In this document: positions 21,765-30,187 of the stretch, piece by piece
Layout: each line of letters opens with the position of its first letter
How positions within the stretch are numbered: the first letter of the stretch is position 1
Assembly (NCBI RefSeq): GCF_049347105.1
Contig: NZ_CP186334.1
Location: 1-64,000, forward strand
Reading direction: 5' to 3'
Source: Gaoshiqia hydrogeniformans
GTDB taxonomy: Bacteria; Bacteroidota; Bacteroidia; Bacteroidales; Prolixibacteraceae
DNA: 64,000 nt
Made by a program: the position numbers and the translations under genes
The notes under the pieces: generated by a model
Databases searched by the model: none
What the model was told of the DNA's origin: nothing
The model's input: only the letters and a program-made list of their open reading frames with translations

Positions 21765-22532
21765 ATGCAACTATACTCAGGAACTCAGGAGCCCAGGAAC
21801 CCAGGAACTAAAATTACAATCATCCCAGCCATTGACTTGATTGACGCCAAATGTGTGCGGCTTTCGCAAGGCGACTACAACCAGAAAACCGTGTACAACG
21901 AAAACCCGCTCGAGGTAGCCAAAATGTTTGAGGGTGCCGGGATCACCCGCCTGCACCTGGTTGACCTGGACGGCGCCAAGGCCAAACACATTGTCAACCA
22001 TAAAGTACTGGAAAGCATTGCATCAAAAACCAGCCTGGTGATTGACTTTGGCGGCGGCCTTAAAAGCGACGACGACCTGCGCATTGCCTTCGAAAGTGGC
22101 GCCCAAATGGTAACCGGCGGCAGCATTGCCGTGAAAGACCGCGAAACCTTTTTAAGCTGGATTGAAACTTACGGGGCTGAGAAAATCATTCTCGGGGCCG
22201 ATGCCAAAGACAAAAAAATTGCCGTGAGCGGCTGGCAGGAAGTATCTGAACTGCCCATCCTTGAGTTCATTGAAAGCTACACCAGCCGAGGCATCCGTAA
22301 GGTTATTTCAACCGACATTGCCCGCGACGGTATGCTCACCGGCCCCAGTATCGACCTGTACCGGGAAATACTGGAGCAATTTCCCAACCTGGAGTTGGTT
22401 GCCAGTGGCGGCATTGCTTCCATGAAAGATATTATTGAACTCGACGAAATGGGCGTACCCGGAGTGATCACCGGCAAAGCGATTTATGAAGGAAAGATTG
22501 GCCTTGATGAGATTAATAAATTTATTAGATAA
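21765..22532 (+). CDS. hisA: phosphoribosyl-formimino-AICAR ribotide isomerase
   Basis: TIM-barrel isomerase, fourth step of histidine synthesis (ProFAR to PRFAR). IIPAIDLIDAKCVRLSQGDY carries the first catalytic Asp, and STDIARDGMLTGPS the second; phosphate-binding loops GGGL and ASGG are present. The ATG at 21765 gives 255 residues with about 15 residues ahead of the usual start; this extension is encoded by an AGGAAC-type tandem repeat. No other ATG, GTG or TTG lies close to the conserved core, so the real start is uncertain. A frame open further upstream overlaps the four-helix gene and is not real. Confidence 0.93.
   Translation: MQLYSGTQEPRNPGTKITIIPAIDLIDAKCVRLSQGDYNQKTVYNENPLEVAKMFEGAGITRLHLVDLDGAKAKHIVNHKVLESIASKTSLVIDFGGGLKSDDDLRIAFESGAQMVTGGSIAVKDRETFLSWIETYGAEKIILGADAKDKKIAVSGWQEVSELPILEFIESYTSRGIRKVISTDIARDGMLTGPSIDLYREILEQFPNLELVASGGIASMKDIIELDEMGVPGVITGKAIYEGKIGLDEINKFIR
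21776..21811. repeat. AGGAAC micro-tandem repeat at the hisA 5' end
   Basis: The words CTCAGGAA, CTCAGGAG, CCCAGGAA and CCCAGGAA follow each other, four imperfect copies of about 8-9 bases. The array lies between the four-helix-bundle gene and the conserved part of hisA and encodes the atypical residues SGTQEPRNPGT. Confidence 0.8.
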
Positions 22533-22585
22533 GTATATGAGAGCCTAAGTAACTCGTGTTTCGTCAACTCTTAAATGGCGTATAG

Positions 22586-22610
22586 TCATCCTGAAACAAG
22601 TTCAGGATGA
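22586..22610. repeat. palindromic intergenic repeat
   Basis: TCATCCTGAA (22586-22595) and TTCAGGATGA (22601-22610) form a perfect 10-bp inverted repeat with loop ACAAG, in the 156-bp hisA-hisF gap. No T-run follows, so it is not a classical terminator. It may be a dispersed palindromic unit or an RNA processing/stability hairpin. Confidence 0.7.
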
Positions 22611-22688
22611 TCCGATTACGGCGAAGTAGCGTTGACTTGACACCAGGTCTGACGATCTAAAAAAACTCAGAAACTAAAAAACTAAAAA

Positions 22689-23444
22689 ATGCTTGCAAAA
22701 CGAATCATATCATGCCTGGATATCAAAGACGGTCAGACCGTGAAAGGCATCAACTTTGTCAATATCAAAAGCGTGGGCGACCCGGTTGAACTGGGCGCCT
22801 TGTACGCCGAGCAGGGAGCCGACGAACTGGTTTTCCTCGACATCACCGCCACGCACGAAGGACGTAAAACCTTTGTGGAACTGGTAAAACGCATTGCCCG
22901 CGAAATTAACATCCCCTTTACCGTGGGTGGCGGCATCAGCGAACTGAAAGACGCCGATGCCCTGCTAAGCGCAGGCGCCGACAAGATCAGCATTAACTCG
23001 TCGGCCGTACGTAACCCAAAACTGATTGACGAACTGGCACTTAACTTCGGCAGCCAGTTTGTGGTACTGGCCATCGATGCACGCGGCGACGAATCCGGAC
23101 ATTGGACGGTCACGGTAAACGGAGGACGCATTCCGACCGACAAAGAACTTTTCTCCTGGGCAAAAGAAGGCGAAAGCCGTGGAGCAGGCGAAATACTGTT
23201 CACCTCGATGAACCACGACGGAACCAAAAACGGCTTTGCCTGCAACGAGCTGGCCCGGCTGGCCGACAAGCTGACCATACCGGTTATTGCTTCGGGCGGC
23301 GCTGGTAATATGGAACATTTTGCAGAGGTGTTCACCCGCGGGAAAGCCGATGCAGGACTGGCTGCGAGCATCTTCCACTACAAGGAAGTTGCCATTCCCA
23401 ACCTGAAAGCCTATCTGAGAAATAAAGGAATTGTTGTACGATAA
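22689..23444 (+). CDS. hisF: imidazole glycerol phosphate synthase, cyclase subunit
   Basis: TIM-barrel cyclase that uses ammonia from HisH to turn PRFAR into imidazole glycerol phosphate and AICAR. RIISCLDIKDGQTVKG bears catalytic Asp11, VVLAIDARGD the second Asp (about 130), and the phosphate loops VGGGI and ASGGAG are present. 251 residues is normal. It is followed after 33 bases by the nuclease gene that separates it from hisIE. Confidence 0.96.
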   Translation: MLAKRIISCLDIKDGQTVKGINFVNIKSVGDPVELGALYAEQGADELVFLDITATHEGRKTFVELVKRIAREINIPFTVGGGISELKDADALLSAGADKISINSSAVRNPKLIDELALNFGSQFVVLAIDARGDESGHWTVTVNGGRIPTDKELFSWAKEGESRGAGEILFTSMNHDGTKNGFACNELARLADKLTIPVIASGGAGNMEHFAEVFTRGKADAGLAASIFHYKEVAIPNLKAYLRNKGIVVR

Positions 23445-23477
23445 AAGACATGTATATTTGATTATTTATCAGATAAA

Positions 23478-24587
23478 ATGACTCTGGCACAAAATCATCA
23501 ATTGTACCAATCGGTTAAACAAGTGCTTAACGGCGCCTGGGAAAAGGTTTACCGGGTTGCTAATACCAGCATGGTGACTGCTTATTGGCAAATTGGTCGG
23601 TTAATTGTCGAAGAAGAACAAAACGGAGCAAGCCGTGCCGGTTACGGGAAAATGGTTTTAAAAGAACTGTCCGAAAAACTGACAGCAGAGTTTGGCAAAG
23701 GATTTACCGAAGCAAATCTTCGTAACTTCCGACAATTCTACCTTATATTCCCTGAAGTTTGTACTGAAGCGGCTGTCCCAGGGTCGGATTCTCAAAAACG
23801 CTACACACTGTGTAGCGAATTAAGCTGGTCTCATTTTCGCCTGATCATGCGCGTTGAAAATTCTGACGCACGTAACTTTTACATCCAGGAAACAGTTCAC
23901 CAGAATTGGAGCGTCAGAGCGTTGGACCGTCAAATAAATACGTTGTATTACGAACGAATTATATCAAGTCAGGATAAAAAGACAGTTCAAAAAGAAGCCG
24001 GAGAAAATACCCGAAAACTTGCTGAATCTCCCCGTGATTTCATAAAAGATCCTTATATTCTGGAGTTTCTCAAATTGAATCCTGCCAATACCTATCTCGA
24101 AAAAACACTTGAAAACTCACTGATTGAGAACCTTCATTCTTTCATTCTGGAACTCGGGAAAGGTTTCGCTTTTGTTTCCAGACAATACCACCTCAACATC
24201 GAAAACGAGCATTACTACATTGATTTGGTTTTCTACAATTACATTTTAAAGTGTTTTGTTTTAATCGATCTTAAAGTTGGGAAACTAACCCACCAGGATG
24301 TTGGGCAGATGGATATGTATGTACGTCTTTTTGAAGAAAAGGTGAAACAAGACGATGATAACCCCACCATCGGGATTATCTTGTGTTCGCAGCAAAATGA
24401 GTCCGTAATTAAATATTCCGTGCTTACCGAAAATAAGCAACTTTTCTCATCAAAATACAAACTCTATCTTCCGACAGAAGAAGAGTTGAAAAATGAAATT
24501 GAACGCGACCGTATTCATCTTGAAAACAGGTTGCACGAAGAATTTGTAAAATATTATTCAAAAAAAATACAAAAAAGTCATGATTGA
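23478..24587 (+). CDS. DUF1016/YhcG-type PD-(D/E)xK nuclease
   Basis: A 369-residue protein of the YhcG family. The N-terminal half is a DUF1016_N helical domain (WQIGRLIVEEEQ, GYGKMVLKELSEKLTAEFGKGFTEANLRNFRQFY, LSWSHFRLIMRVE). The C-terminal half is a predicted PD-(D/E)xK nuclease: HYYIDLVFYN (about 246-255), then CFVLIDLKVGKLTHQDVGQMDMYV with the D-x-K pair and the following Gln. Relatives are often found near restriction or recombination genes; no role in histidine synthesis is known. Its last eight bases overlap the hisIE start. Confidence 0.9.
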   Translation: MTLAQNHQLYQSVKQVLNGAWEKVYRVANTSMVTAYWQIGRLIVEEEQNGASRAGYGKMVLKELSEKLTAEFGKGFTEANLRNFRQFYLIFPEVCTEAAVPGSDSQKRYTLCSELSWSHFRLIMRVENSDARNFYIQETVHQNWSVRALDRQINTLYYERIISSQDKKTVQKEAGENTRKLAESPRDFIKDPYILEFLKLNPANTYLEKTLENSLIENLHSFILELGKGFAFVSRQYHLNIENEHYYIDLVFYNYILKCFVLIDLKVGKLTHQDVGQMDMYVRLFEEKVKQDDDNPTIGIILCSQQNESVIKYSVLTENKQLFSSKYKLYLPTEEELKNEIERDRIHLENRLHEEFVKYYSKKIQKSHD

Positions 24588-25182
24588 ATCGCTTGATTAT
24601 TCGAAACTGAACGGCCTGATCCCGGCTGTGATTCAGGACAACACCACCTTGAAAGTATTGATGCTCGGCTTTATGAACGAAGAAGCCGTGAAGAAAACCG
24701 AAGAAACCGGTAAAGTCACTTTTTTCAGCCGCACGAAAAACCGGCTGTGGACCAAAGGTGAAGAAAGCGGCAACTTTCTGAATGTGGTTTCCATTGCCTC
24801 CGACTGTGATGATGATACCCTTCTGATCAAAGTTAATCCGGTTGGCCCAACCTGCCACACGGGCGCCGATACCTGCTGGAATGAAGAAAACGACGAAAGC
24901 GACCTGATGTTCCTCGAATACCTGCAGGATTTTATCGACCAACGCAAGCAGGAGATGCCGGAAGGATCGTATACCACTTCCCTCTTTCAGAAAGGAACCC
25001 GAAAAATTGCGCAGAAAGTAGGCGAAGAAGCCGTGGAAACCATCATTGGCGCTATGGCCGACGACGACGAAAATTTTCTGTACGAAGGCGCCGACCTCTT
25101 GTACCACCTCATCGTGTTACTGACTCACAAAGGATACCGGATCGAAGATCTGGTGAGCGAACTGAAGAAACGGCATAAGTAG
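24580..25182 (+). CDS. hisIE: phosphoribosyl-AMP cyclohydrolase / phosphoribosyl-ATP pyrophosphatase
   Basis: Fused second and third steps of the pathway, 200 residues. HisI part 1-105: FFSRTKNRLWTKGEESGNFL, the Mg/Zn aspartates in DCDDDTLLIKV, and the zinc cysteines in GPTCHTGADTC. HisE part about 110-200: GSYTTSLFQKGTRKIAQKVGEEAVETIIGA with the metal-binding glutamates, then GADLLYHLIVLL. The ATG lies inside the end of the nuclease gene, so translation is probably coupled. It closes the operon; no clear terminator follows. Confidence 0.96.
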   Translation: MIESLDYSKLNGLIPAVIQDNTTLKVLMLGFMNEEAVKKTEETGKVTFFSRTKNRLWTKGEESGNFLNVVSIASDCDDDTLLIKVNPVGPTCHTGADTCWNEENDESDLMFLEYLQDFIDQRKQEMPEGSYTTSLFQKGTRKIAQKVGEEAVETIIGAMADDDENFLYEGADLLYHLIVLLTHKGYRIEDLVSELKKRHK

Positions 25183-25373
25183 GATTGGGCGTTGGTGGTT
25201 ATTTGCATCTCCTTCGTGAACTGGCTATTGGGCAAAAAAACAATGAAAAACGAGGCCGAAAATCCGTCGCACATTATTGGAACACCTGCAAATACATCAC
25301 GTAGAATTTGTTAAGAGTTGTAAATCTGAACGTTAAAAACAGAAAGTATAATCACAACCACCACACTTTTTCC

Positions 25374-25381
25374 TATCTTTG
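25374..25381 (+). promoter_or_regulatory. -7 box before the secreted hydrolase
   Basis: TATCTTTG is a perfect Bacteroidota -7 box, 20 bases before the ATG at 25402. A -33 TTTG at the expected spacing is not visible. Confidence 0.5.
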
Positions 25382-25401
25382 CGGCATAATTTTCAACGAA
25401 T

Positions 25402-26208
25402 ATGTATCGGATTGTCCTTGTATTTTTGTTAACGGCGTTTTTAGCAAGTTCACACAATCAGGCTAAAGCTCTGAATAATGACAAAAAGGTCAGGTACAAT
25501 TACCTGACTTATGTACCTGAAAATTACGACAGTTTAAAAAGCGGACCGATGCCGGTCATTTTCTATCTTCACGGCCGATCAGCATCCGGCACCGATCTTA
25601 ACCGTGTTAAACGCTACGGATTGCCTTATTTTCTCGATAAAGGAAAAAAACTCGATTTTATTGTCGTATCACCGCAATGCCCCTGGGGAAAAAACTGGGC
25701 CAGCGAAAACTGGTTCGATACCATTTATGCAGAAATCAACGCCAAATACCGCATCGATCCAACCCGCGTGTACCTGACCGGGATGAGCTTAGGCGGGTTC
25801 GGCACCTGGGAATTGGCCAACCGGCTTCCGCATAAATTTGCGGCCATCGCACCTGTCTGCGGAGGTGGAAGTACCGACTGGATTGAAAACCTGTCCCAGC
25901 TTCCGGTATGGGTATTCCACGGGGTAAAAGACAACCAGGTTTCCGTATTTCGCGCCGACCGTATGGTAAAAGCCCTGAAACAACGCCAGGCAGTTGTGGA
26001 GTACAGCCGTTTCCCCGACAAGGGACACGACATTCACCGGGTTTACGACGATGATCGGTTGTACGAATGGTTTAAACTATTTTCTGCCCGCCCCGAACAA
26101 AATAACCTGCATCCCCTAAACCAAATCCAGCTGACGGAAATTTCGAACCCCAATCTTGAGCAGGAAAAACGAAAACTCCGTGAAATTACCAGGGCCGGGT
26201 TCTTTTAA
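25402..26208 (+). CDS. secreted alpha/beta-hydrolase (esterase-like)
   Basis: A 268-residue exported serine hydrolase resembling the dienelactone hydrolase/prolyl-oligopeptidase and PHB-depolymerase-type esterases. Signal peptide about 1-23. YLHGRSASG (55-63) is the oxyanion region, GMSLGG (127-132) holds nucleophile Ser129, Asp177 lies in HGVKDNQ and His209 in PDKGHDIHR, giving a complete triad. Substrate is unknown; carbohydrate or aromatic ester cleavage is typical of relatives. The gene stands alone. Confidence 0.87.
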   Translation: MYRIVLVFLLTAFLASSHNQAKALNNDKKVRYNYLTYVPENYDSLKSGPMPVIFYLHGRSASGTDLNRVKRYGLPYFLDKGKKLDFIVVSPQCPWGKNWASENWFDTIYAEINAKYRIDPTRVYLTGMSLGGFGTWELANRLPHKFAAIAPVCGGGSTDWIENLSQLPVWVFHGVKDNQVSVFRADRMVKALKQRQAVVEYSRFPDKGHDIHRVYDDDRLYEWFKLFSARPEQNNLHPLNQIQLTEISNPNLEQEKRKLREITRAGFF

Positions 26209-26345
26209 CGGTATTCAACCAGCCAAATTATCGTTTAACGCGAAGCTTTTTCTTTGAATTTTAAATCGTTAAACTTTATCCGTTACGGCTTGTTAACTTA
26301 CCGTCAATAAATATTCGCAAGCGGCGCAGGCTGAGGAAATAAAAC

Positions 26346-26353
26346 TATCTTTG
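26346..26353 (+). promoter_or_regulatory. typA -7 box
   Basis: TATCTTTG lies 21 bases before the ATG at 26375, giving a very short leader. No clear -33 box is visible. Confidence 0.5.
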
Positions 26354-26374
26354 CGCCACAATTTTGGAGATTAT

Positions 26375-28180
26375 ATGCAGAAGATTAGAAACATCGCGAT
26401 CATCGCGCACGTTGACCACGGCAAAACCACGCTGGTGGACAAAATGATTTATTATTGCAACATTCTGAAAGACCACGAAAAAAAGCAGGAACTAATTCTC
26501 GATAGCAACGACCTGGAACGGGAACGCGGAATTACCATTCTGGCCAAGAACGTTTCGGTCATCTACAAAGACGTTAAAATTAACATCATCGACACCCCCG
26601 GACACGCCGACTTTGGCGGCGAGGTGGAACGGGTTTTAAACATGGCTGACGGCGTGTTGCTGTTGGCCGACGCCTTTGAGGGTACCATGCCTCAAACCCG
26701 ATTTGTCTTATCGAAAGCGCTGGCGCTCGGCTTAAAGCCAATCGTAGTAGTCAACAAAGTAGATAAACCCAACTGCCGTCCAGAACAAGTTCACGAGCAG
26801 GTATTCGACCTGATGTTCAGTCTGGACGCCACCGAGGAACAGCTGAATTTTCCTACCATTTACGGATCGGCCAAAGAAGGTTGGATGACCAACGATCTGG
26901 CAGTAAAAACCGACAACATCAGCCCTCTGCTGGATGCAATTCTTGAATTTATTCCGGCTCCAAAAGAAAACCCGGGTACGCCGCAAATGCTGATTACCTC
27001 GCTGGACTACTCGTCGTACGTTGGTCGGATTGCCATTGGCCGCATTCACCGCGGCGACCTGAAAGAAGGCATGCAGGTAGCCCTGGCCAAACGCGATGGT
27101 TCGATCAAACGAAGTAAAATAAAAGAGTTACATACATTCACCGGATTGGGACGCCAGAAAATGGAGTCCATGCACAACGGAGATATTTGTGCATTGGTAG
27201 GCATCGAAGGCTTCGATATCGGCGACACGATTTGCGATATCGAAAACCCCGAACCGCTTGACCCGATTGCCGTTGACGAACCCACCATGAGTATGGTATT
27301 TACCATCAACGATTCGCCCTTTTTTGGAAAAGAAGGAAAATTTGTGACCTCGCGCCACCTGAAAGAACGCCTGGACAAAGAGCTGGAGAAAAACCTGGCG
27401 CTTCGGGTCGAACAAGGAGAATCGGCCGATACCTTTACGGTATACGGACGTGGCGTATTGCACCTGTCGGTTTTAATTGAAACCATGCGACGCGAAGGCT
27501 ATGAGATCCAGGTAGGACAACCGAAAGTATTATTCAAAGAAATCGGCGGCATTAAATGCGAACCGATTGAAGAAATGCACGTAGACGTTCCGGATGAATT
27601 TTCGGGTAAAGTGGTGGAAATGGTCACCGTGCGTAAAGGCGAAATGCAGAACATGGAACGGAAAGGCGACCGCATTCACCTGGAATTTCTAATTCCCTCG
27701 CGCGGAATTATCGGCTTACGTACCAACATGCTGACTGCTACAGCCGGAGAAGCCGTGATGACCCACCGGTTTATCGAGTATCAACCCATGAAAGGCGCCA
27801 TTGATGGCAGGAATAACGGCTCGCTCATTGCTAAAGAACCGGGAACTGCATTCGCTTATGCGTTGAATAAACTGCAAGACCGCGGACGTTTCTTCATTGA
27901 CCCGGGACAAGAGGTGTATGAAGGCATGGTGATTGGCGAAAACAGCCGGGCCGACGACCTGGTAGTCAACATCACCCAGTCGAAAAAGCTGACCAACATG
28001 CGGGCTTCAGGTTCCGATGATAAAGTGAGACTGGCCCCACCCGTTGTTTTCAGTCTGGAAGAAGCGCTGGAATATATTGGTAACGACGAGTACCTCGAAG
28101 TCACCCCAAAATCATTACGTATGCGGAAGATCTTCCTGAGGGAAACCGAACGCAAACGGGGCGGGAAAATCAACTATTAG
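26375..28180 (+). CDS. typA: ribosome-binding GTPase TypA/BipA
   Basis: Translational GTPase of the EF-G/LepA superfamily involved in ribosome assembly and stress or cold adaptation. From ATG 26375 it has 601 residues, the family length. G1 AHVDHGKT (11-18), G2 RERGITILAKN, G3 DTPGHADF, G4 NKVDKPN and G5-like SAKEG are intact, followed by the beta-barrel, two EF-G-like domains (TVYGRGVLHLSVLIETMRREGYE) and the BipA C-terminal domain. The start was chosen at MQKIRNIAIIAH; eight codons further upstream would run into the -7 box. Confidence 0.97.
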   Translation: MQKIRNIAIIAHVDHGKTTLVDKMIYYCNILKDHEKKQELILDSNDLERERGITILAKNVSVIYKDVKINIIDTPGHADFGGEVERVLNMADGVLLLADAFEGTMPQTRFVLSKALALGLKPIVVVNKVDKPNCRPEQVHEQVFDLMFSLDATEEQLNFPTIYGSAKEGWMTNDLAVKTDNISPLLDAILEFIPAPKENPGTPQMLITSLDYSSYVGRIAIGRIHRGDLKEGMQVALAKRDGSIKRSKIKELHTFTGLGRQKMESMHNGDICALVGIEGFDIGDTICDIENPEPLDPIAVDEPTMSMVFTINDSPFFGKEGKFVTSRHLKERLDKELEKNLALRVEQGESADTFTVYGRGVLHLSVLIETMRREGYEIQVGQPKVLFKEIGGIKCEPIEEMHVDVPDEFSGKVVEMVTVRKGEMQNMERKGDRIHLEFLIPSRGIIGLRTNMLTATAGEAVMTHRFIEYQPMKGAIDGRNNGSLIAKEPGTAFAYALNKLQDRGRFFIDPGQEVYEGMVIGENSRADDLVVNITQSKKLTNMRASGSDDKVRLAPPVVFSLEEALEYIGNDEYLEVTPKSLRMRKIFLRETERKRGGKINY

Positions 28181-28240
28181 GCAAACAGGTATCTTCTTAA
28201 GCCGGCATTAAACCGGTATAAGAATCACAGAACATAACGG

Positions 28241-28290
28241 AAGCAATTGAACATCCGACAAGAAGCCGGATTCAATTGCTTTTCTTTTTC
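28241..28290 (+). terminator. typA terminator
   Basis: AAGCAATTGAA (28241-28251) pairs with TTCAATTGCTT (28271-28281), with an inner CCG/CGG pairing, followed by TTCTTTTTC. It begins 61 bases after the typA stop codon. From 28291 to 28500 nothing further is recognised. Confidence 0.85.
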
Positions 28291-28500
28291 GCCTCATGCA
28301 CTCCCGGTTCCGAGCCGGAGAATTTCATCCGTACATTTTTCAACGGCTTGCCTGAAACCGACATTTCACTTTTGAATCCGGGAGAAGATGTTTTCTACAA
28401 CATAATTCATGGTTTTAACACATTAGCCATTTTTTATACGCCTGTTTTATTGTAACTTTTATTGTGGTTTCAACAATCGTTCAACTTAAAAACAGCTGTT

Positions 28501-29208
28501 ATGGAAATGAAAACTTGCTCCACAGCGGATACAACTCTTCTGGCTTGTCTGAAAATCGCCCAATCTTTTAGCGAGAACATCTTTGAACTCGCCCACATCC
28601 GCACCGACTGGACTCAGGAATATGCCAATGACCTGAAGGAAAAAATTAAATCGGTCCAGATTAACCATTTGCAGGCAGAATTTTGTGTGGAAACTGCAGA
28701 ACACAAACGCGCCCACCTGCTGATGCTCACATCGCTCAAAGACTTCAACCTGCTGCGCGCCTTGATCCGGATCGAATTTAAAAACGAACCGAAATTCGTG
28801 AAGATGGTTTACGACGAACTGGGCTTTACCGATCTGTTCAGCGAGGCAATTAACGGCGACTACCATAGCCTGTACCTGCTGATTGAACGTTTCTACACGA
28901 ACATGACCCCGCAAATCCGGGAGAAACTGATCAGCAAAACAATCCCTATTCTCATGATTGACAGGGCGCTGAATTATTATGAACAGGTTCAGCAATACCG
29001 GAGTTGCTTCGACATGGAATTTGAGAATAAGGGTGTTACCGAAGAAGGGAAAGTGAAAATTAAGGAAATCTATAGCGAAATTAAAGACATTTGCCGGATT
29101 GCAACAGCCTATTACATGCTTGACCCGTCAAAGCGCGACCAGTTCTGTTTCTTCCGTGTACTGCACGGAATGAATATTTCTATTCCGGAAACAATCTATA
29201 ACAAATAA
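28501..29208 (+). CDS. hypothetical helical protein
   Basis: A 235-residue soluble protein not recognised from any characterised family. It is predicted almost wholly helical, with no signal peptide, membrane segment or metal motif. Notable stretches are ENIFELAHIRTDWTQEYAND near the N-terminus and YYMLDPSKRDQFCFFRVLHG near the C-terminus. The ATG at 28501 was preferred over an upstream frame start because it follows the A-rich leader and begins a regular helix. It has its own gap on both sides and no partner genes. Confidence 0.7.
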   Translation: MEMKTCSTADTTLLACLKIAQSFSENIFELAHIRTDWTQEYANDLKEKIKSVQINHLQAEFCVETAEHKRAHLLMLTSLKDFNLLRALIRIEFKNEPKFVKMVYDELGFTDLFSEAINGDYHSLYLLIERFYTNMTPQIREKLISKTIPILMIDRALNYYEQVQQYRSCFDMEFENKGVTEEGKVKIKEIYSEIKDICRIATAYYMLDPSKRDQFCFFRVLHGMNISIPETIYNK

Positions 29209-29316
29209 TACCTGGCAGCGGAAATAACTGCTTTTTGATCAGTATCCTGTGGTGCCCTCTCAGCCGTTAACGGCTTTTGACCTGCCAACCTCCAAAAGTT
29301 GACAGGTCATTTCATG

Positions 29317-29925
29317 TTATTCCCGTTCTTCCTGATCGTCAAAAGATGTATCCGGTACGGGGAATTCTTCATCTGCCTGATCAGTTTCCTCCTCTTCCGG
29401 TTCATCATCATCCGGTTCATCATCAGAAAAAACCTCACTCACGGGAGGCTGCGGCTCTACACGTTTCATATGAGGTGGAAGCTGCACCGGCGTTTCTTCC
29501 TGAAAGTAAGGGAACACATCAACAATGGTACTCAGGCTCATCGCGGTGGTATGAAAAGGCACGAGAATATACGAAAGCCCTTCTTCCAGCCGCTGAAAGG
29601 CTTCTTTAAAATCGTCGGCTGCAACCAAAAAGTGGTTGTTCACTTTCTTCTCTTTCCCGGCCTTTTCGTCGATGGTAACAATGGCAATGCGGGCCTTGTA
29701 CCAAAACTCGCCGCTCTCGGCCGGAAATATTTCAATGATGTTCGATTTTTTGATGTTGTCGATATGAAATTCCCCGCGAATCATCTGCTGCATTTGCTGA
29801 ATAATCCGCGCTTCGGCATCGGTAAACGAAACCGCGTCAACCAGGTAAGACTCGCCCACTTTACGTTCGCGCCCGTCCTGATCAACTTTTACATATTTTA
29901 CCTTGACTTCAAACCAAGTCTGCAT
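29317..29925 (-). CDS. DUF4494 domain protein
   Basis: A 202-residue cytoplasmic protein. Residues 1-150 match the DUF4494 pattern as found throughout Bacteroidota (MQTWFEVKVKYVKVDQDGRE, SYLVDAVSFTDAEARI, FWYKARIAIVTIDEKAGKEKKVNNHFLV). Residues about 165-202 form an acidic, low-complexity tail of Asp and Glu, which usually points to a disordered tail. The function of the family is unknown. A -7 box TATCTTTG lies at 29951-29958 on the minus strand. Confidence 0.85.
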   Translation of the reverse strand: MQTWFEVKVKYVKVDQDGRERKVGESYLVDAVSFTDAEARIIQQMQQMIRGEFHIDNIKKSNIIEIFPAESGEFWYKARIAIVTIDEKAGKEKKVNNHFLVAADDFKEAFQRLEEGLSYILVPFHTTAMSLSTIVDVFPYFQEETPVQLPPHMKRVEPQPPVSEVFSDDEPDDDEPEEEETDQADEEFPVPDTSFDDQEERE

Positions 29926-30187
29926 AAATTAGATTTTTATAGTTGACCTGCAAAGATATTTTCTTCTTCGGGGAACTCCCTTTTTTTCAGAAATAGTTTT
30001 CCACATTTTCTCAGCTTCCGGGGAAAAAAATCAGGGGGCGGTTCCAAAAGTCATTCGATAAAAAACATACTTGAACAAATGGCTGAATAACAGATCAAAA
30101 AAATCAACCTAAATGCAGCCAAAGCGTTACATATAAAATCCTTTTCCTAAAACCGAAATGATTTTATCAACTTAAATCGAATAAATT

